Shown here in pieces: positions 38,501-52,500 of a stretch of 64,000 nt of DNA. The translations under genes and the position numbers were made by a program. The DNA is taken from NCBI GenBank assembly GCA_013400115.1, contig VXBP01005581.1, positions 310,001 through 374,000 of the forward strand. The letters run 5' to 3'. Source of the stretch: Rhinopomastus cyanomelas (taxonomy: Eukaryota > Chordata > Aves > Bucerotiformes > Rhinopomastidae). Below the pieces are notes generated by a model. That model was not told where the DNA came from. It did not search any database and worked only from the letters and a program-made list of their open reading frames with translations. Numbering within the stretch: position 1 is the stretch's first letter; each line of letters starts with the position of its first letter.

Positions 38501-41500
38501 CTCCTCGAGCAAGAAACCCTCCCTCTTCCCCTCCCTCCTTCTCCCACGATGTCAGAACCAAATCTGAAACACGGGCACGTAGGACGGCACTGTTGCGCAG
38601 AGCCGGGAGGAGGCTCGCTGGCAAATGACACTAGTTTCGTTTAAAAAGCCATCTGAGCCTGCTCTGCTGCAGCATTACACACACCTCTGTGACCAAGTCT
38701 GACAAAATCTGCTCGAGGTGCACAGCCAGAGCACAAAAGTCTAAGCTACATCAAGCAGCAAAGCCCTGGGAATAGAAAGGCTGGGAGAACTGGGGACAGG
38801 AGGGAAGGCATGTCATAGGACAGGGCTGGAAAGCAAGTGGTGTGTCACCACCAGCAGTGAAACTCAACCCGATACGGAGCTCTTGTGATAATCCAAATGG
38901 TCTGGAGAGCAGTTTTCAAATGCACTGCCTGTGACTAGCATGGAATAGAGTGGTACAGGGCTGGGGGGCCTGTTTGGCTCCTCTAAAGATAACAAGATGG
39001 AAAGGGAACTTCCATTTATTTATATCAAATGACCTTTCTGATACTTTGGGTCTCCTTAAAGCAGTGTTTTATTTTTCTACTCTGTGCCTTCCTGCCTGTT
39101 ACTTTGTGGGGTTTTTTCTTCCAGTGAACATTAAGAGCTTTAAAGGAATAAGTTTAATACAGGAAAACAGCAGCTGATTTGATCACAAGGTTTTAGGTCA
39201 ACTCAAGGTCAGAACCTAAGCAAGTCTCATTTCACTAAATGGCTGGCTTTCCCATCAGACTACCCAAGGCCCTCATTTTCATAACCACAAATACAGTGGT
39301 CAACAGGTGTTTTCAGCTACATTTTGCTCCTCTATCTGACAACCTGTATTAGAAGCACAGGTGCAAGTCTCCTCCTGGAGAACAGAGCAGGTCAGTGAGG
39401 TGACAAATGAGGAAACATTGTGGGTCAGCAACACTAGGAACCACTTTCTAAAGGGCTTTCATCAGATACCATCATTTAGCATGTGGTTCATAGATGACAC
39501 CATTCACTCTTTTTCTAATGCATCATCACTTCAGCACAGAAGAGTTTACAATTTTAGAGCTTCCTCTGTGAACTAATAGGACCTAACAGAGAAGCACATT
39601 ATTAAGAATTTTCCTTAGCTGTGTGGGTCCCCAAGGAAAAAAAAAATCTCTCTATAAAGCACAAAAAAAGTTCCTGTAGTGCAGCCACATGGATCTTAAA
39701 GCCCAAACTCTTTCAGTCACATAAGGTTTGATAATTTTAGTAAGAAAACATGAACCCATGCATCAAGAAGTGAGAGAAGATAAGCTTTGACATGCTATGA
39801 AAATCAGAAGATTCCACGCCACTGCCATAGAAGATGAAGGGCATTTTGAATCCTGCAGCTCAAACACATCGCCCAGTGCAACCCAAAGGAAGCTGGGGGT
39901 AAAGCAAGCTAGGAAATTGCTGCAATGAAACACAGGGCATGAAACATTAATTCATTTTTCCCTATTCCTCCTCCTCTTATTTTCCAGATACATCTAAGCT
40001 GCTTCATTCATAGCAAATGGAATCAATAATGCTTTTAGTTCTGAGTGCATAAAGAGTCCAGCATAACGCTGCACCCCTCACAAACCCAGCCCCTTCCGGA
40101 ATTAAACAGGAGAAAATCTCAAGGGTAAGAGAGATGCTGGAGCAGGCCCAGCACACCCATACAGGATGGGTTGTTTCAATAAGCAAATACATATATATAT
40201 AGACACCTATGTAGGGGCCCTGAAAGGAATGGGGAAAGCTCAGTGCTGCTTAGCAGACTGTGCTGGGTGTCAAAGCAGAAGAGTTTTCTCTCTTGGGGAG
40301 GGGAGAACAAGACATTCCACTAATTAAAGCTGCTCCCCCACACTTCATGTTCTGCCACTGGAGCAGTCTGGTCTTCCTCAGTCGCAGTCGCCTTGTCATG
40401 GGCAGAGCACAACGTGTCACTGTGCAACAGCCAGAGGCTGAAACTCTGAGGCTGGTAACTCGTGACTCAGCTCAGCAACAAAAGCCAAACCCTCAAAACT
40501 CCAAACCAGCAGGTTACTACCCAAAGATGTGTTTTAAGGAGGATGCTCATACCTACCGAGCTTTAGAATGTATTTCCATCAGAGCTGAAATCTTTTAGTT
40601 ACAATAAGACTAAGAAAAGAGTAGCCAAGCAACACATCAGCAACCAGCAGAACAAGGAGCACTTCTCTCCTGCTTTCAGGGTTCCACTGTTCAGAGTTTT
40701 CTTCTGCACAGAAACAGACTAGCAGAGTAAAATATTTCTCTCCAGCTCTAATCCTTCAGAAGTCAGCTAACCAAGGCCAGTCCCCAAAACATCCCTTCAT
40801 GTGCTGTCTCCTAAACCACTGAAGGAGGGACCACTTCCACCTTCCTGGCAGAGCAAGCCACAGACAGTGAGCAGCACTTGCCAAATGCACATTAGCCCAT
40901 ATCTATCTAACAGTGTTGGACTGATGTAGAGCAGTGCCTTGGGTATTTCACTGGTGAATTCTAAAGGGTTTGTTTAGGATCTTTGTGACAGTTATTTCAT
41001 GAAGATAATGGCAACAGCAAGCCCAGAGATCCCTCTCAAAAGGAGCTGCTGCTGCTGGGATTTGTAGGAAGTTTTACATGACAAGCAGCTCTTCCAGAGA
41101 ATTCTCCACCTGTAGAAAGATGAAGATGACATCTACTCATCCAATTTTGTCCATTCCTTGCCTAAACAGATCCCACAGAGTCACTTTCCTCAGGTAACAG
41201 GAAAAGCATTTATCTTCACTGTTTACCATCCCCTTCCTCCCCCTGAAATCCTTACTGGTAAGGGAATCTAACTTCATTTACAGCACAGGCAAAAGGAAGC
41301 TCTCTGGTATTTATTCCCAGCATTAGGTCTTCCTAATTAAGTTTCTGTGCATCTCTGGTTAGTGTTTGGGACATAACTAAAGGAGGTGGTTCCCACAGTT
41401 CACCTAAGCCATGGCTGGGAAAAATGCTCTGAGGAAAATGAGCAGATCCTGAAGCCAGAGAGCAGGATGCTGACAGGAGGTGGCATGCGCAGGGGGTAGA

Positions 41501-43396
41501 TGTTACAGTGTCTTCTATTTCCATTTGGAAAAGGAGTTCTCAGTATTGAGAATGCACCCCCACCACGTCCCAGCCTAAGGAATCATCTGTACTTTTAAAC
41601 ACAAGGTTCTTGTTAAACAGCAACAATTAAACCAAAAAAAACCCCTCCTCAGCACATAGTATTTTTTAATGGAACCATCCTTGACGTGTGATACGAAGGT
41701 AAATTTGTTTCCTGTCAGGCTGACTCAGTCTAATGGACTTGGGAGCTGCAGTTTTTCCACTCCTCTTAATGACTTGTTGCAATGGAGATGAGTGCTCTGC
41801 GTACAGCAATGCCATCTTCTGGCACAGTTCCTGTGAGAAAGTTGCTGAATGCCACTAAAAGAAAGCTCCTGGTTTGGGAAAACACAAACTCGGGCTCCAC
41901 AATAAATCTCGGATTTTTCCCTCTCCACTGCACTTACTGTTGAGCTCTAATTGTTCCAGGGACAGAAATGAAGCAGTGAGAACACACACAACAAACTCGC
42001 TCCAGTGCCTCTTAAAGGCACCCAAGTACATCCCCAAGGGTGAAGATCTGCACAAATCCAAAGGTAAAGCTGTAACCGAAGACACTGATGTGCTCAATAC
42101 TCAGCAACAGAGGAGCCTGGCAGGAAGGGCTGATAGTCAAACAGATCCAACATCACATAACCCTGGGAAAATCCTTTCTGTATCACCAAGCTTTTCACAC
42201 ATCTGATTTATTTTACTTTTGTATTCCCAGACAGAAAGTCTATATTAAGCCACAGATTGAAAACACATGGCATTTACATTAAGGAAATAAACAGCAATTC
42301 ATAACTTCATCATAATTCCAACCATCTCCTGAACCATCTCTACTTGGCCCTGGGAGGATGGGCTTAAGACAGAGACTTCCCACTAAACTGGGTACCTACA
42401 CTTTTTCCCCTCCACCAAAGGTTGATGTTACAGTATGGATTGAGAGTACAGGTTTTAAAGACCAAATGAGAAAGTTAGATCTCAAACTGTTCTACTCAAG
42501 TAATACTTGAGGAGGAGCAGTGTTGTGGAGTCCTTAGTTACCCACCCTGGGAATCAGATGTCCTGTAGAGATGCTACAGCCTCGACAACACTGCCAAACC
42601 AGCCCATGTGCCACTGCTCCTCAGATACCGTCACCAAGACAATGACTGGCAGGCAAATTAAACTCATTCTTTTATCTGACATTCTCATTCTGCAGCTCAT
42701 CCAGAGATCTCAAGAAAACCCACTATGCAACACCCACAGACACCAATGAAAAATAATTCTAGGAAATGTTTGTGAATGAACATGACCGCACTGATTTGCT
42801 AGCCAACTATCACCTCCACATCGTTACTTTATAAAATGATGCTTGTGTTTTCTTGTATGGGAAAGGCTGCTGGACAATGCTGGGAGTGTTCTGCTTTCAT
42901 TTCCAATCTGTTTGATGCCTCCCACTGTCTTGCCTCTGCTCCTTTCCTACTGCCTTCCCGTTTCTTTCAATTCCTGTAAAAAAAGGGCCTTCTCCAACCT
43001 CTCTGTACAAAAACCTTCTATCCCTTTTGCTACTGCTCCCAGTTAAATGCAGTGTTTTATCCCTCTTCAAAGAGTACAGCTTCCATCAGCACTTACATGT
43101 AACCTCTTCACACACATGGTTGTGCAAAATGAAGCCAGAAAATATTTCTTGGGGGAAAAAAAGTTTGCCAGTTACTTGTTATTTTAAAGAAAAATTTCAT
43201 AGGTTTTGGATTTGTATGAGACACGTGTCAAGCACCACCAAACAGGTCTCCAACCCCTTCAGGTCCTGGATTTCTACCTTGTGTTGATGAAGGAATTAAC
43301 AGACTGTCCCAACTGACCTCCAAAATGAGACTTCTGTGATAATCAGACCATTTCTACGTGGCAAAGCTGCAACAGGAGTTACCTCAAGTCTTCGAG
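35522..43396. other. Long repeat-poor non-coding stretch
   Basis: About 7.9 kb with no recognised transposon apart from simple sequence (a short TA run at 40190-40200). A CpG-rich patch lies at 38370-38640 and a 17-bp palindrome at 42495-42511. No exon was recognised; ORFs up to 112 codons (40260-40598) have no domain. Confidence 0.5.
38370..38640. promoter_or_regulatory. Small CpG-rich patch
   Basis: CpG is rare over most of the window but clusters here: AACCGCGAAAAGG, CACCGCGTTTC, TTGCGCGGCTGC, AAGCCGCGGGTAC, GTTGCGCAGAGCCGGG and GAGGCTCGCTGG. It may be a CpG island of a minor promoter or enhancer. ORFs on both strands cross it (38339-38644 plus, 38359-38631 minus), as expected by chance in GC-rich sequence. 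No TATA box or clear start motif was seen. Confidence 0.4.
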
Positions 43397-43441
43397 AATC
43401 ATAGAACCATTGAGATTGGAAAAGACCTTCAATATCACCTT
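43397..43441 (-). mobile_element. CR1 LINE, tiny 3' stub
   Basis: About 45 bp: GAATCATAGAACCATTGAGA then TTGGAAAAGACCTTCAATAT. Too short to assign to a subfamily. Confidence 0.75.
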
Positions 43442-44167
43442 AAAATAATCCAGAGAGGAAAACACTGATTGAAATTAATTCTTAAGTGACAAATGAAGAG
43501 AAAACTGAACAAACCAGTTCCCACAGTAAGCGGGTCTGGAGACTCTTGTTCCCATAGATTTCCATCAGGCTGAGGTTAAGAGTTACAGATGTGGTCCACT
43601 CTCAGCAATTTTTAGTAGTCAATAAATCCCTTTCAGAAGCTTTATCTTTAATCTTTCACAATATCAGATACTTCCAGACAAATATGCTTTGATCAGATTC
43701 TGAGCTTGCGCTCTGGCTGGAAGTGAGAGAGCACTGTGGAGGCCTGGCCTACAGTTCAAGTGCATTTTCCAAAACTTGTTCCGATTCATCCGTAAAGGCG
43801 GTTAAGAGCCAGCCTCCAAAAGAACAGCCAGGCAGGCACTTCCAGGAGAACAAGGTTATCACTGGAAGTATCTTCAGTTAAATACAGTTTAGCCTCTGGG
43901 AATGTTTATATAACCACCACCACCCTGGCATGCACGGTAAATAGAACAGACATACAGCCACGGTCACTCAAAACACCAGGGCAAGTAACTGACACAGGTT
44001 CAGTTTTAAGGCCCATTCAGCCAAGATTTTACTTGTTTCTTCCTCTGCAGGGTAGATTGATCGATCATTCACAATCATTTGGGATTTGCTGCTCAAATTC
44101 TTAGTCAGCTTCTAATTTTATATTAAGAGTATTTGAATGTTCAATTTTCACAATCATTTTGCTATTT
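43442..44167. other. Unique non-coding DNA, no gene seen
   Basis: Nothing recognisable. Confidence 0.5.
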
Positions 44168-44534
44168 AGAATCACAGAACAGCTTTGGCTGGAAGAGACC
44201 TTCAGGATCATCAAGGCCAACCTTTTTCTTGCCCTATCAGCACCACTAAACCCTGGCACCCAACACAACACCTACCCTCCTCTTAAACATCTCCAGGGAT
44301 GGTTACTGAATCTCGTCCCTGATCAGGCTGTTCCAGTGCCCAACAGCCCTTTCAGGAAAGAAATTCCTCCTGACATCAAACCAGAAGCTCCCCTGGAGCA
44401 GCTTAAGGCCATTTCCCCTTGTCCTATCATTGCCCATTGGGCAGAACAGAACAACCCCTGCCTTTCTGCAACCTCCTTTCCAGTAGTTGTAGAGAACAAT
44501 GATGTCTCCCCTTAGTCTCCTCTTCTCCAGGCTT
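44168..44534 (-). mobile_element. CR1 LINE fragment, older subfamily
   Basis: About 370 bp: AATCACAGAACAGCTTTGGC, TGGAAGAGACCTTCAGGATC, CATCTCCAGGGATGG, CAGGCTGTTCCAGTGCCCAA, GGCCATTTCCCCTTGTCCTA and TCTCCTCTTCTCCAGGC. A 118-codon plus-strand ORF through it is antisense to the element and meaningless. Confidence 0.93.
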
Positions 44535-47229
44535 GCTTATGTCTAGCAGCCATGAAAAAGCTGTTGAATAAGCAAGGACAAGCAATACGAAATGGTGCTA
44601 TTGGCTTTTCAGAAGCTGCATATTTAATTCAAGAACTATAAATCGCTAATTCAAAACCACTCCTGTATGCCAGGTTTTTTCAGCATTAATGCATACTACA
44701 GCAGGATAAAAAGCTCAGTTGTTTGAATCTTGCACTTCCACCCCAGGAGTGACACACGAAAGTCAACCACACCTGCAACAGCACTGTGCCTGCAAATGGT
44801 TGATAACATACCAGGACAACTTCCAGGGGTCAGAGGGACACAAACTGGTACAGCTGGGGAAACAGCATGGCTGCCGTGCAGACATCTGAAAGACAAAGCT
44901 CTGCTCTTACCTCAGCTACAGCAATTTTTATCAGTGTGAGAAAACAGCACGTTACCCAACAAGGTTTTGCAGAGACATGTGGAATCAAGGTCTGATCTCC
45001 AAGAGCTGTAAACGCCACCTCTTGTAAGACCACATTAAAAAGCAACAATGGAGAACATGCCACTAATTTCAAGGTTTCATTATCAGAACTGTTGTCTTAT
45101 AATGGTTTCATAGGCTCAATCTTTGCTGGACCTTGCCAAGTTACAGTAAATGAAGATTTCTTTTCCCACAAGGATTCCCAGTATACGAGAAACAACTAGG
45201 CAACACCAACCAAATCACATCAGAGAGCACTTAAGGCCAGACGAAATAATTCTGCACATCAGTGGCTCAACACGGCAGGATTTTTCCTGTCGAGTTCCCT
45301 TCAGAAACTGCCCTACTACATGAACGAGGTAACCTTACACATGTGCCTAGAGGGTTCCTCATGCAACAGAGCTGTTCCACTCTGGCCCATCTTTCACAAG
45401 GACAGCTAAAATGCTGGGGAAAGCACAGAGGATGATCTGCAATGCACAAACACAACCACACAGCACATCTGAAACGTGTACGCTGTTCAAATATTTGGCT
45501 ACTTGAGTTCTAGGACTTTTCTTCTAAAGTTCGTACATCTGGGTAAACACAGCCATTTCCCATGGCTGCTGGTGTCCAAACTCCCCATGAGTAATCCCAG
45601 TAATGTAAATTTGGAACCAGAAGTGAAGTATTTGTCTTGTCAAATCATTTACACCAGTAACCAGTTTACAGTAGTTTTGGTCTGGCAGCAAAGTCAAATA
45701 GCAGGTTCTGGCAGCAACACCAAACATTTGATTTCTTTACTTATTTGTAAATAGATTTTTTCCTGAATCCAGAGCAATACCAGTTGGTCTCCTGCAGTTT
45801 TAGAGTGAATTTAAGCACAATGAAGCAACTTGGGAGCTTGCACTGAGGGCAGCAGATGAGCTACTCTCCACCACATTTCAGAACTGATTTTGACACCTTG
45901 CTCACTGTTCCCTTGGGAGCAGCAGCTTGATGCCAGCTGAGCAGATCAGTTGTCAGGTCAAACAGGATTTCTGAGTGTTTCCTCTTCAAGGAGCATGACA
46001 GAAGCTTAACAGGCAGGGAAACATGACTGAGGATAGTTCATCTCAAAAAACTGAAATGGGCTTCTTAAAATATTTTCTCTTAAGTGATAGAGGTTGATCC
46101 ACCCTTTAAAAAGTTGTGTCCTCTATTGTGTTGCCCACAACAAAAAGTTTAATGCATTCAACTTGCCTAAAACAAGACAAAATGAGCCTGCCTCATTTAA
46201 TTTAGGCTCAGAAAAGAGAAGATTCCCATCTTTCCCAATTCCCTTTTGTCATCTCTTCTGGTCACCAGTGTAAAATTTTCACATCAGTTTTACAGCCTCA
46301 GAGCAGAAGGGGGGAAAAAGCTTCAGCCTCACACGTGGTTTAATGTAAGTAACATACACCCAGGTGCAAGGCTGCCTGCACTTTTGGCAGGTTACAATCC
46401 TCAACAGAGACATTTAACTGCAGTCAGGGGCTACATCACATGTCCCCAGTTCGGTTTGTACAGGTCTTCCATCCACAGGAGGTACACAGTGCTAACACAG
46501 AACACTATGCAAAACATTCAGTACCTACATGTGAGAAGGATTTCTGCATATGAAAGCCGATTTCTCTATGAATATTAATGTTATTCTAAATGTCATGCTT
46601 TAATTGCATTTAATTTGTTATTTTAATTCTACATTAAAGGGGCTTTGAGTGAGATATATTGTGTCATCAACACAATTAAAACGATAGAAACAACACCTTT
46701 GATAGTTATTCCGTGGTTTCTGCCGCATCGTAAGTACAAGAAGAGCCCATGGCTCAGCTGTCATAGTCTGTGTTACCATGGTAAGTGCTCTGCCATACAT
46801 GATTCTATCTTCCTACAAACAGGGACCAAAAATACCTATTCGTGTTCTCTCTAAACGAGAAGATTTAATTTGTCATTGCTGTATCAAGTGTGCTTCTGAA
46901 AAAACCTTCTGAAAAAACATCTCTCTTGGGAATTGCACTCAAGACATGGTTATTTTTATGACAACTGCAGATTCTAAGAATTTAAGACAAATACTCAAGA
47001 AATCACCCATTTACAGTAAGAAATGCTGTGAAACCCAAGACGATAAACACTTTCATACTTTTCCTGCTCTAATCCCTTCTTCAACTTGCTACAATGTGAA
47101 GAAAGTCTCTTTAGAAGGTCCCTTAAGCCAGTATTTTCCTATTTTGTTTCCTCCTAATAAGTGTATTATTGTGCCTACTCCAGCCACCTCACTACAAAAA
47201 CCAGTCTGGAGGGTTCGTTGCTGATTCTA
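44535..47229. other. Unique non-coding DNA, no gene seen
   Basis: AT-rich with homeodomain-type cores around 46580-46640. No repeat or exon recognised. Confidence 0.5.
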
Positions 47230-47624
47230 CAAGGCTGAGGGAGCTGGATCTCTTTGGCTTGGGAAAAAGGGGACTGAGGGGTGACCTCATGAATGTCTAT
47301 AAGTATGTGAAGGGTGGGTGTCAGGAGGATGGAGCCAGGCTCTGCTCAGTGGCTTCTAATGACAGGACAAGGGGCAGTGGGTGTGAGCTGGAACACAAGA
47401 GATTCCACATCAATATGAGAAGGAACTTCTTCCCAGTGAGGGTGACAGAGCCCTGGCAGGGGCTGCCCAGGGGGGTTGTGGAGTCTCCTTCTCTGGAGAC
47501 ATTTAAAACCCTCCTGGATGTGTTCCTGTGCAGCTTGATCTAGGGGATCCTGCTGTGGCAGGGGGATGGGACTGGATGATCTTTCAAGGTCCCTTCCAAT
47601 CCCTGATGTTCTGTGATTCTGTGT
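47230..47624 (+). mobile_element. CR1 LINE with open ORF2 C-terminal end
   Basis: About 395 bp starting AAGGCTGAGGGAGCTGGATC. The frame 47169-47543 is open through all the CR1 coding part: [74 protein letters not shown], stop. The first 20 or so codons are flanking sequence. The 3' region and tail (GTTCTGTGATTCTGTGTGAT) are intact. Confidence 0.96.
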
Positions 47625-49479
47625 GATATAGCAGTTTGTTGGGTTTTTTTTTACAATATTCTACATTCTACAACTAAACCACTGTTTAAAGTGTCCAGCC
47701 AGAAAAGACATTTCCCTTGGGAATTGTTTTAACAAAGACAGTACGTTCCCTACAACCGTGAGTCACACCGTGCAATTACAAATTAACTCTTCAGGTTGCA
47801 CATACAAGCCTTAGAAACTCAATTTGAAAGGCAATTGAATTACAACTCAAAGTGAGGATTGTTACGCTATTATCCCTCCAGCTTACACTATCATCCCTCC
47901 AGCTGCCCGTCACTGATTCTGTGCCTTTTACAGGAGCACCACAGATGAATAGGGGATTTTTTGCTGTAGCTGAAGTTAAGGTGATCAGCTTCCTCAATCC
48001 TTTTTTTAACAGCAGCAGGACTGGACAGGCAATTATTTTATTCGCTTGTCGTGGCAATAAGTACCGTAGGAAGCTGCAGAGTTGACATGGAGCTTATTTC
48101 TGCAGGACATGGCATTTCTAGTAGGTCAGATTGATAGATCACAATTAGCAGTCATGGGGACTTTCTATTATTATATTATTTGTCTAAAAAAAACCACAAC
48201 TCCATTATGATGTTGCTCAGCAATTTTCTGGGACTGAAATGAATCTCTACAGCAACTCTGCAAAACCTGGATGAAAAGAACAAAGAAGAATAATGACAGA
48301 TGCACAGACCCCTCCTGTTACAGGGAAAAGATGTGTGTGCTGGGTTACTGGTGCATGTCGGTGATGCAGCAGCCGACCTCAAAGCTCCCATACACACTAG
48401 ACAAATAAAAGCTCAGCGGGACAACAGAAGGGATGGAGGTTGGCCATCTCCTCAACTTTCAAATGCCTCACACTGATCCAACAGGAGGTTGAAATAATTT
48501 TACACTAGCCAAACATAAAAGGGCAAGCCAACCACCTTTCAGGAGATGCAGCAGCTACCCCCAGGTAAAGGTCTCTGTTCCACTGCACCCTCTGAAACGG
48601 CCCAGTAACCAGCAGGCTGACAGGTGCAGAGGATACCAAACTATGTTTAGATGCAGAAAAGGCTGCATCAGGTCACGTTACAGATAACCAGAGCTTTCCT
48701 CCACCCCCACACTCGTAGATGCCAAGGTTTGTGCCTCAGCTTTACCTACAGTGTATTAGGAGAAGCCTTCAGGCAGTTTGGTGCTGCTTAAAGTACCACT
48801 ACAAAGACGACCCCAGTTTCATCAAGTGCAGCCAGTGACAGAAAACCTTGATGGGAACTTGTGCTTTTGTTACCCATTGGTACAGCTGGCTGTCACCTGA
48901 AAAGATGACCAAAAAAACTGCAGTCAAGCCCAGCCAGCAAGGAGCTTTTGCTGGTCCAGACAGAACCTCTCCATCCCCACCCCACAAAGGCCTCCCAGCC
49001 CTCCAAGCACTGCTTTCTTCCAGATTCCTCAGGAAGATGCCAAAGTTGAGTTGAATCACAAGTGCCCAGACCAAGAGCTAATAAAGTACATGTTAGGAGG
49101 AGTATTTTCTCTGGATGATAACAGATTATCATGATTATCACTTATCAGCTCATCCCAAATAAACAATTTCATGTCAGAATCCATTTTATGCAGTGCCTGC
49201 CTGTTGACTTAGCAAATCTTATCAACACATCCAAAATATGACAGACAAAATGCTTTTATATATAGATTCCATGCATACTGGCTTTACTAAATACAGACTC
49301 CCTTCTTTGAGCTGAACCAACTGAAGCAGAACTTGGGGCCAACAGATTTGCAGAGGTAATTTTACTTCTGAGTATTTACACCCAGTGATTCTTGCTCATT
49401 ACTTGCCCTGACTTACCCAACTTTTATTATGGGAGCCACAAGGCTTCTCCTATTGCTGCAGAAACTTAAGGCCCTCTGC
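47625..49479. other. Unique non-coding DNA with a small tandem repeat
   Basis: Two copies of CTATTATCCCTCCAGCT (second with C for T at position 5) lie at 47867-47908 with a 21-bp period. The rest shows nothing recognisable. Confidence 0.5.
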
Positions 49480-49581
49480 TGTTCCTGTGCAACTTGGTCT
49501 AGGGGAACCTGCTCTGGCAGGGGGACTGGACTAGCTGATCTTTTGAGGTCCCTTCCAATGTCTAATATTCTGTGATTCTGT
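49480..49581 (+). mobile_element. CR1 LINE 3' stub
   Basis: About 100 bp from TGTTCCTGTGCAACTTGGTC to the ATATTCTGTGATTCTGTT tail. Confidence 0.93.
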
Positions 49582-52500
49582 TCATCTCTCTTTTTTTTTA
49601 ATGAGTAATTGTCTCCACTTGCATCCTGAGAGCTTCATAACTTCCAGAAATGAATTACTGGAAACCAAGTTGGTTGTTCAGTTGGTTTCTGCAAGTGAAC
49701 CATTTTAATGATTAATTTAAAGCAAATGATTACTGAAGATAAATTTCCTCTTTAGTGGCGAGATGACACAGATAACAGCTCAGTGTTCCTGTAACACCAG
49801 TGGGAGCAGTGCTCAAATACCAGGAACATAGGCTCTAGCTCTAAAGACCTTCCCAAGCTCACATGGCTTTCGGGTATGCTCCAACACTGTCCATAAACTG
49901 CTTGGAGCATCCCCCTTACTAAACACCAGCCAGTAGAAAATGCGCATTACAACAGCAAACCCAGCAATGAGTCAAGGTAGAGCATTTCCAGTACAGATCT
50001 GTCTGCTGCAGAAATCATTCTCAGAAACTGTCTTGTTCAAGGGCAGTAGCTATTTGTAGAAAACCCAAGATTAAATTATTAGTGACGCGGTCTGGATCTA
50101 AAAATTCTCAAGAGTTTACAGTGCCACAAGAGGCATTCACGCAGCATGTGACGCCCCTGTCTGCTGTCCCGGGTGAAGCAGCGGGCTTTGGCTAAAGACA
50201 AGAGCTAAAATATCGCCTTGAACCGAGGCCAGGATATTAGCACCCAGCCTGAGCAAGTTCAAGTTCCCAGCAAGCTCCTGCGCAGTCACGGGAGACTTCC
50301 ACACATGACGAAGTCCTGCCCCCTTTGCCTGCCAGCTCCTTCGCCACCCACACGCACACGCAGAGCACATCAGAGGGAACCGCAGCCGCAGTCCGCCGCC
50401 GCCGCTGGAATGGAAAGCGCATTCCTGAGAGCAGCGGCGGCCGAGGGTCACAGACAACCCGAGTATTGGCAGTAATTCCACACCAGGAGGAGAGGGGAAG
50501 GCTAGATTTTTTAGAAAGATAAAACAATAAACAGAAATGTCTCAGAGGAGTCCTGTAGCTGTAGCGTGCTAAAATAGGGTACAAAGGATCCTTCAGAAGA
50601 GTCCTGTTCACGTCAGCTGACAGCCATTTACTAGCAGAGATCAGATCCAAATCACCCTCGTTTGGAAATAATGGCAAGGTTTGTTTTCTCCTCTTGAAGA
50701 GGGTATGTTTGAGGGGATGGGGTGGTTTTGTTCTGGTCTAAACCAGAAATTTTGGGGTGCATGGTATTTATAGTGGCACAGAGAAGTTGCCCTCAGCTTG
50801 CTGTTATGTACAGATACAGGGGAGTAATCCCAGACCGTGACATTTAGAAAGACTGCAGGAGAAGATGAATGACTCCTGGACACCCTCAGTCCTTTCAGAG
50901 GAAAGCTCATAAAGCAGAACCTCACCATTAGACCCAACATAAACAATGAGGGTATTCACAGCACTGTTCACTAGCTTCCACCCAGCCAGTTCAAATGCCT
51001 GAAACACATTCCCCTCCCTCAGATGTTTGGAAAAATCCCCCGAGATCAAAGTTCTCCAACAGGACATACAACTTGTGTCAAGGCCTCTCACAGGAGTGTT
51101 GGGACTTCAGGTCACATACTTGATGCGAGAATTCCAGCAGAACAGACTGGATGTCTGAGGAAGCATCAATACTAAAAGCCATGAAGGAAGACAGTTTTGC
51201 TATTACTAGCTCAGACCTTAATCTTAGCAAACAAATCTCAGCTTAAAGTGATGCACATCATAAAGCCTTTTTCCAGTTTTCAGAAAGCATGACTTTTATG
51301 CCAAAACTAGCAGGTAACTCCTGGAAACTCACCTCTGTTATCTGTGCTCAAACCGCTGTTGAATGAGAAGACCTGAAAAGGATGGGTCAGCAACTTGATC
51401 TCCTAGAACTGACATCTTACAAACACCAGTAGAACTGAATACAAAGAGTTAACAAGGCAAACACTCTTCCAAAATGTTTTGCAGGGAGGGGAGGGAATTA
51501 GTGAATGAATCCTTGTTGCATAAACAAAGATTCCTTTAATAGGAAGTCTCCAGTAATTGCCTCATTAGATACTGTACCCCTAATACCCTATAGGAGCAAT
51601 CAGCTTCCACAGATAAATCTAACTAATTCAAGAGGAGGCAGTCAACACAACAAAAAAAGCCCACCCCAATCTGTTTGTACACCAGCAGAGAAAATAAACA
51701 GCTGTACTGTTAAGTACTGCAGCCCCACAGCTCAACCCAACCCACTTCTCTCCTTGTTGGGAATCTCAGATGTGATGTACAATTTGACCAGAGCTTTAAC
51801 TTGATTAATCCTAAAACATAGAGCAATTACATATAATTGATACCAGCAGTTATGGCACAGAGTGAGGGTAAACAGACATAAATATTATTCTAGGATACCG
51901 TTAGACAACTTACAGAACACACTGGATTTAATCAGTATTCCCCAAAGTTATTTCTGCAAACACTTGGGCTCTCAAGGTTGTGATTTTGTGTTCTGAGGCA
52001 GGGGGAGAGCGAAGCACGACTGCCATTACTGCCATCATTTGATGAGCAAAGCTGCCACACTACTGCTGCCGTCTGCCTGTCGACTCACAACCACTCGCCT
52101 AGTTTGCATGCTCAACCTACTATGACAAGAACATCAGAGCATCAAGCACTCTGCATTCAACTAATGACTAGAACTACGGACAGAAAAGAAATCCTTTTTG
52201 CTAAACTGAAAGAAAACGTGACCTCAGTGCATTCTCCATGCTGAAAAATCTGTGGCAGCACACTTTTAACACATTTTTGTACAGCGTTACCCCTGATGCT
52301 CGGAGTAAGGCTCAGCCTTCAGCTCTAAAGCTTCCCAACAGAAATGTTACCACGTTGTTTCAGCCAGCCACCCACTTGCACTGTTCTAAAAAGCTCTGCA
52401 CATCAACAACAGACCTTGAACGCAGCAGCCCATTCCCCCACCTGATTTCATAAACCTCCACAGGGTAACAAACAGCCATTTCTAGCTCACAATCCCTGCC

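Noticed and set aside
41473..41486. ACAGGAGGTGGCAT as a CTCF site
   Set aside because: Only about 11 of 14 consensus positions match, expected by chance in 64 kb.
44159..44515. 118-codon plus-strand ORF
   Set aside because: It is antisense to the CR1 copy at 44168-44534 and has no meaning as a protein.
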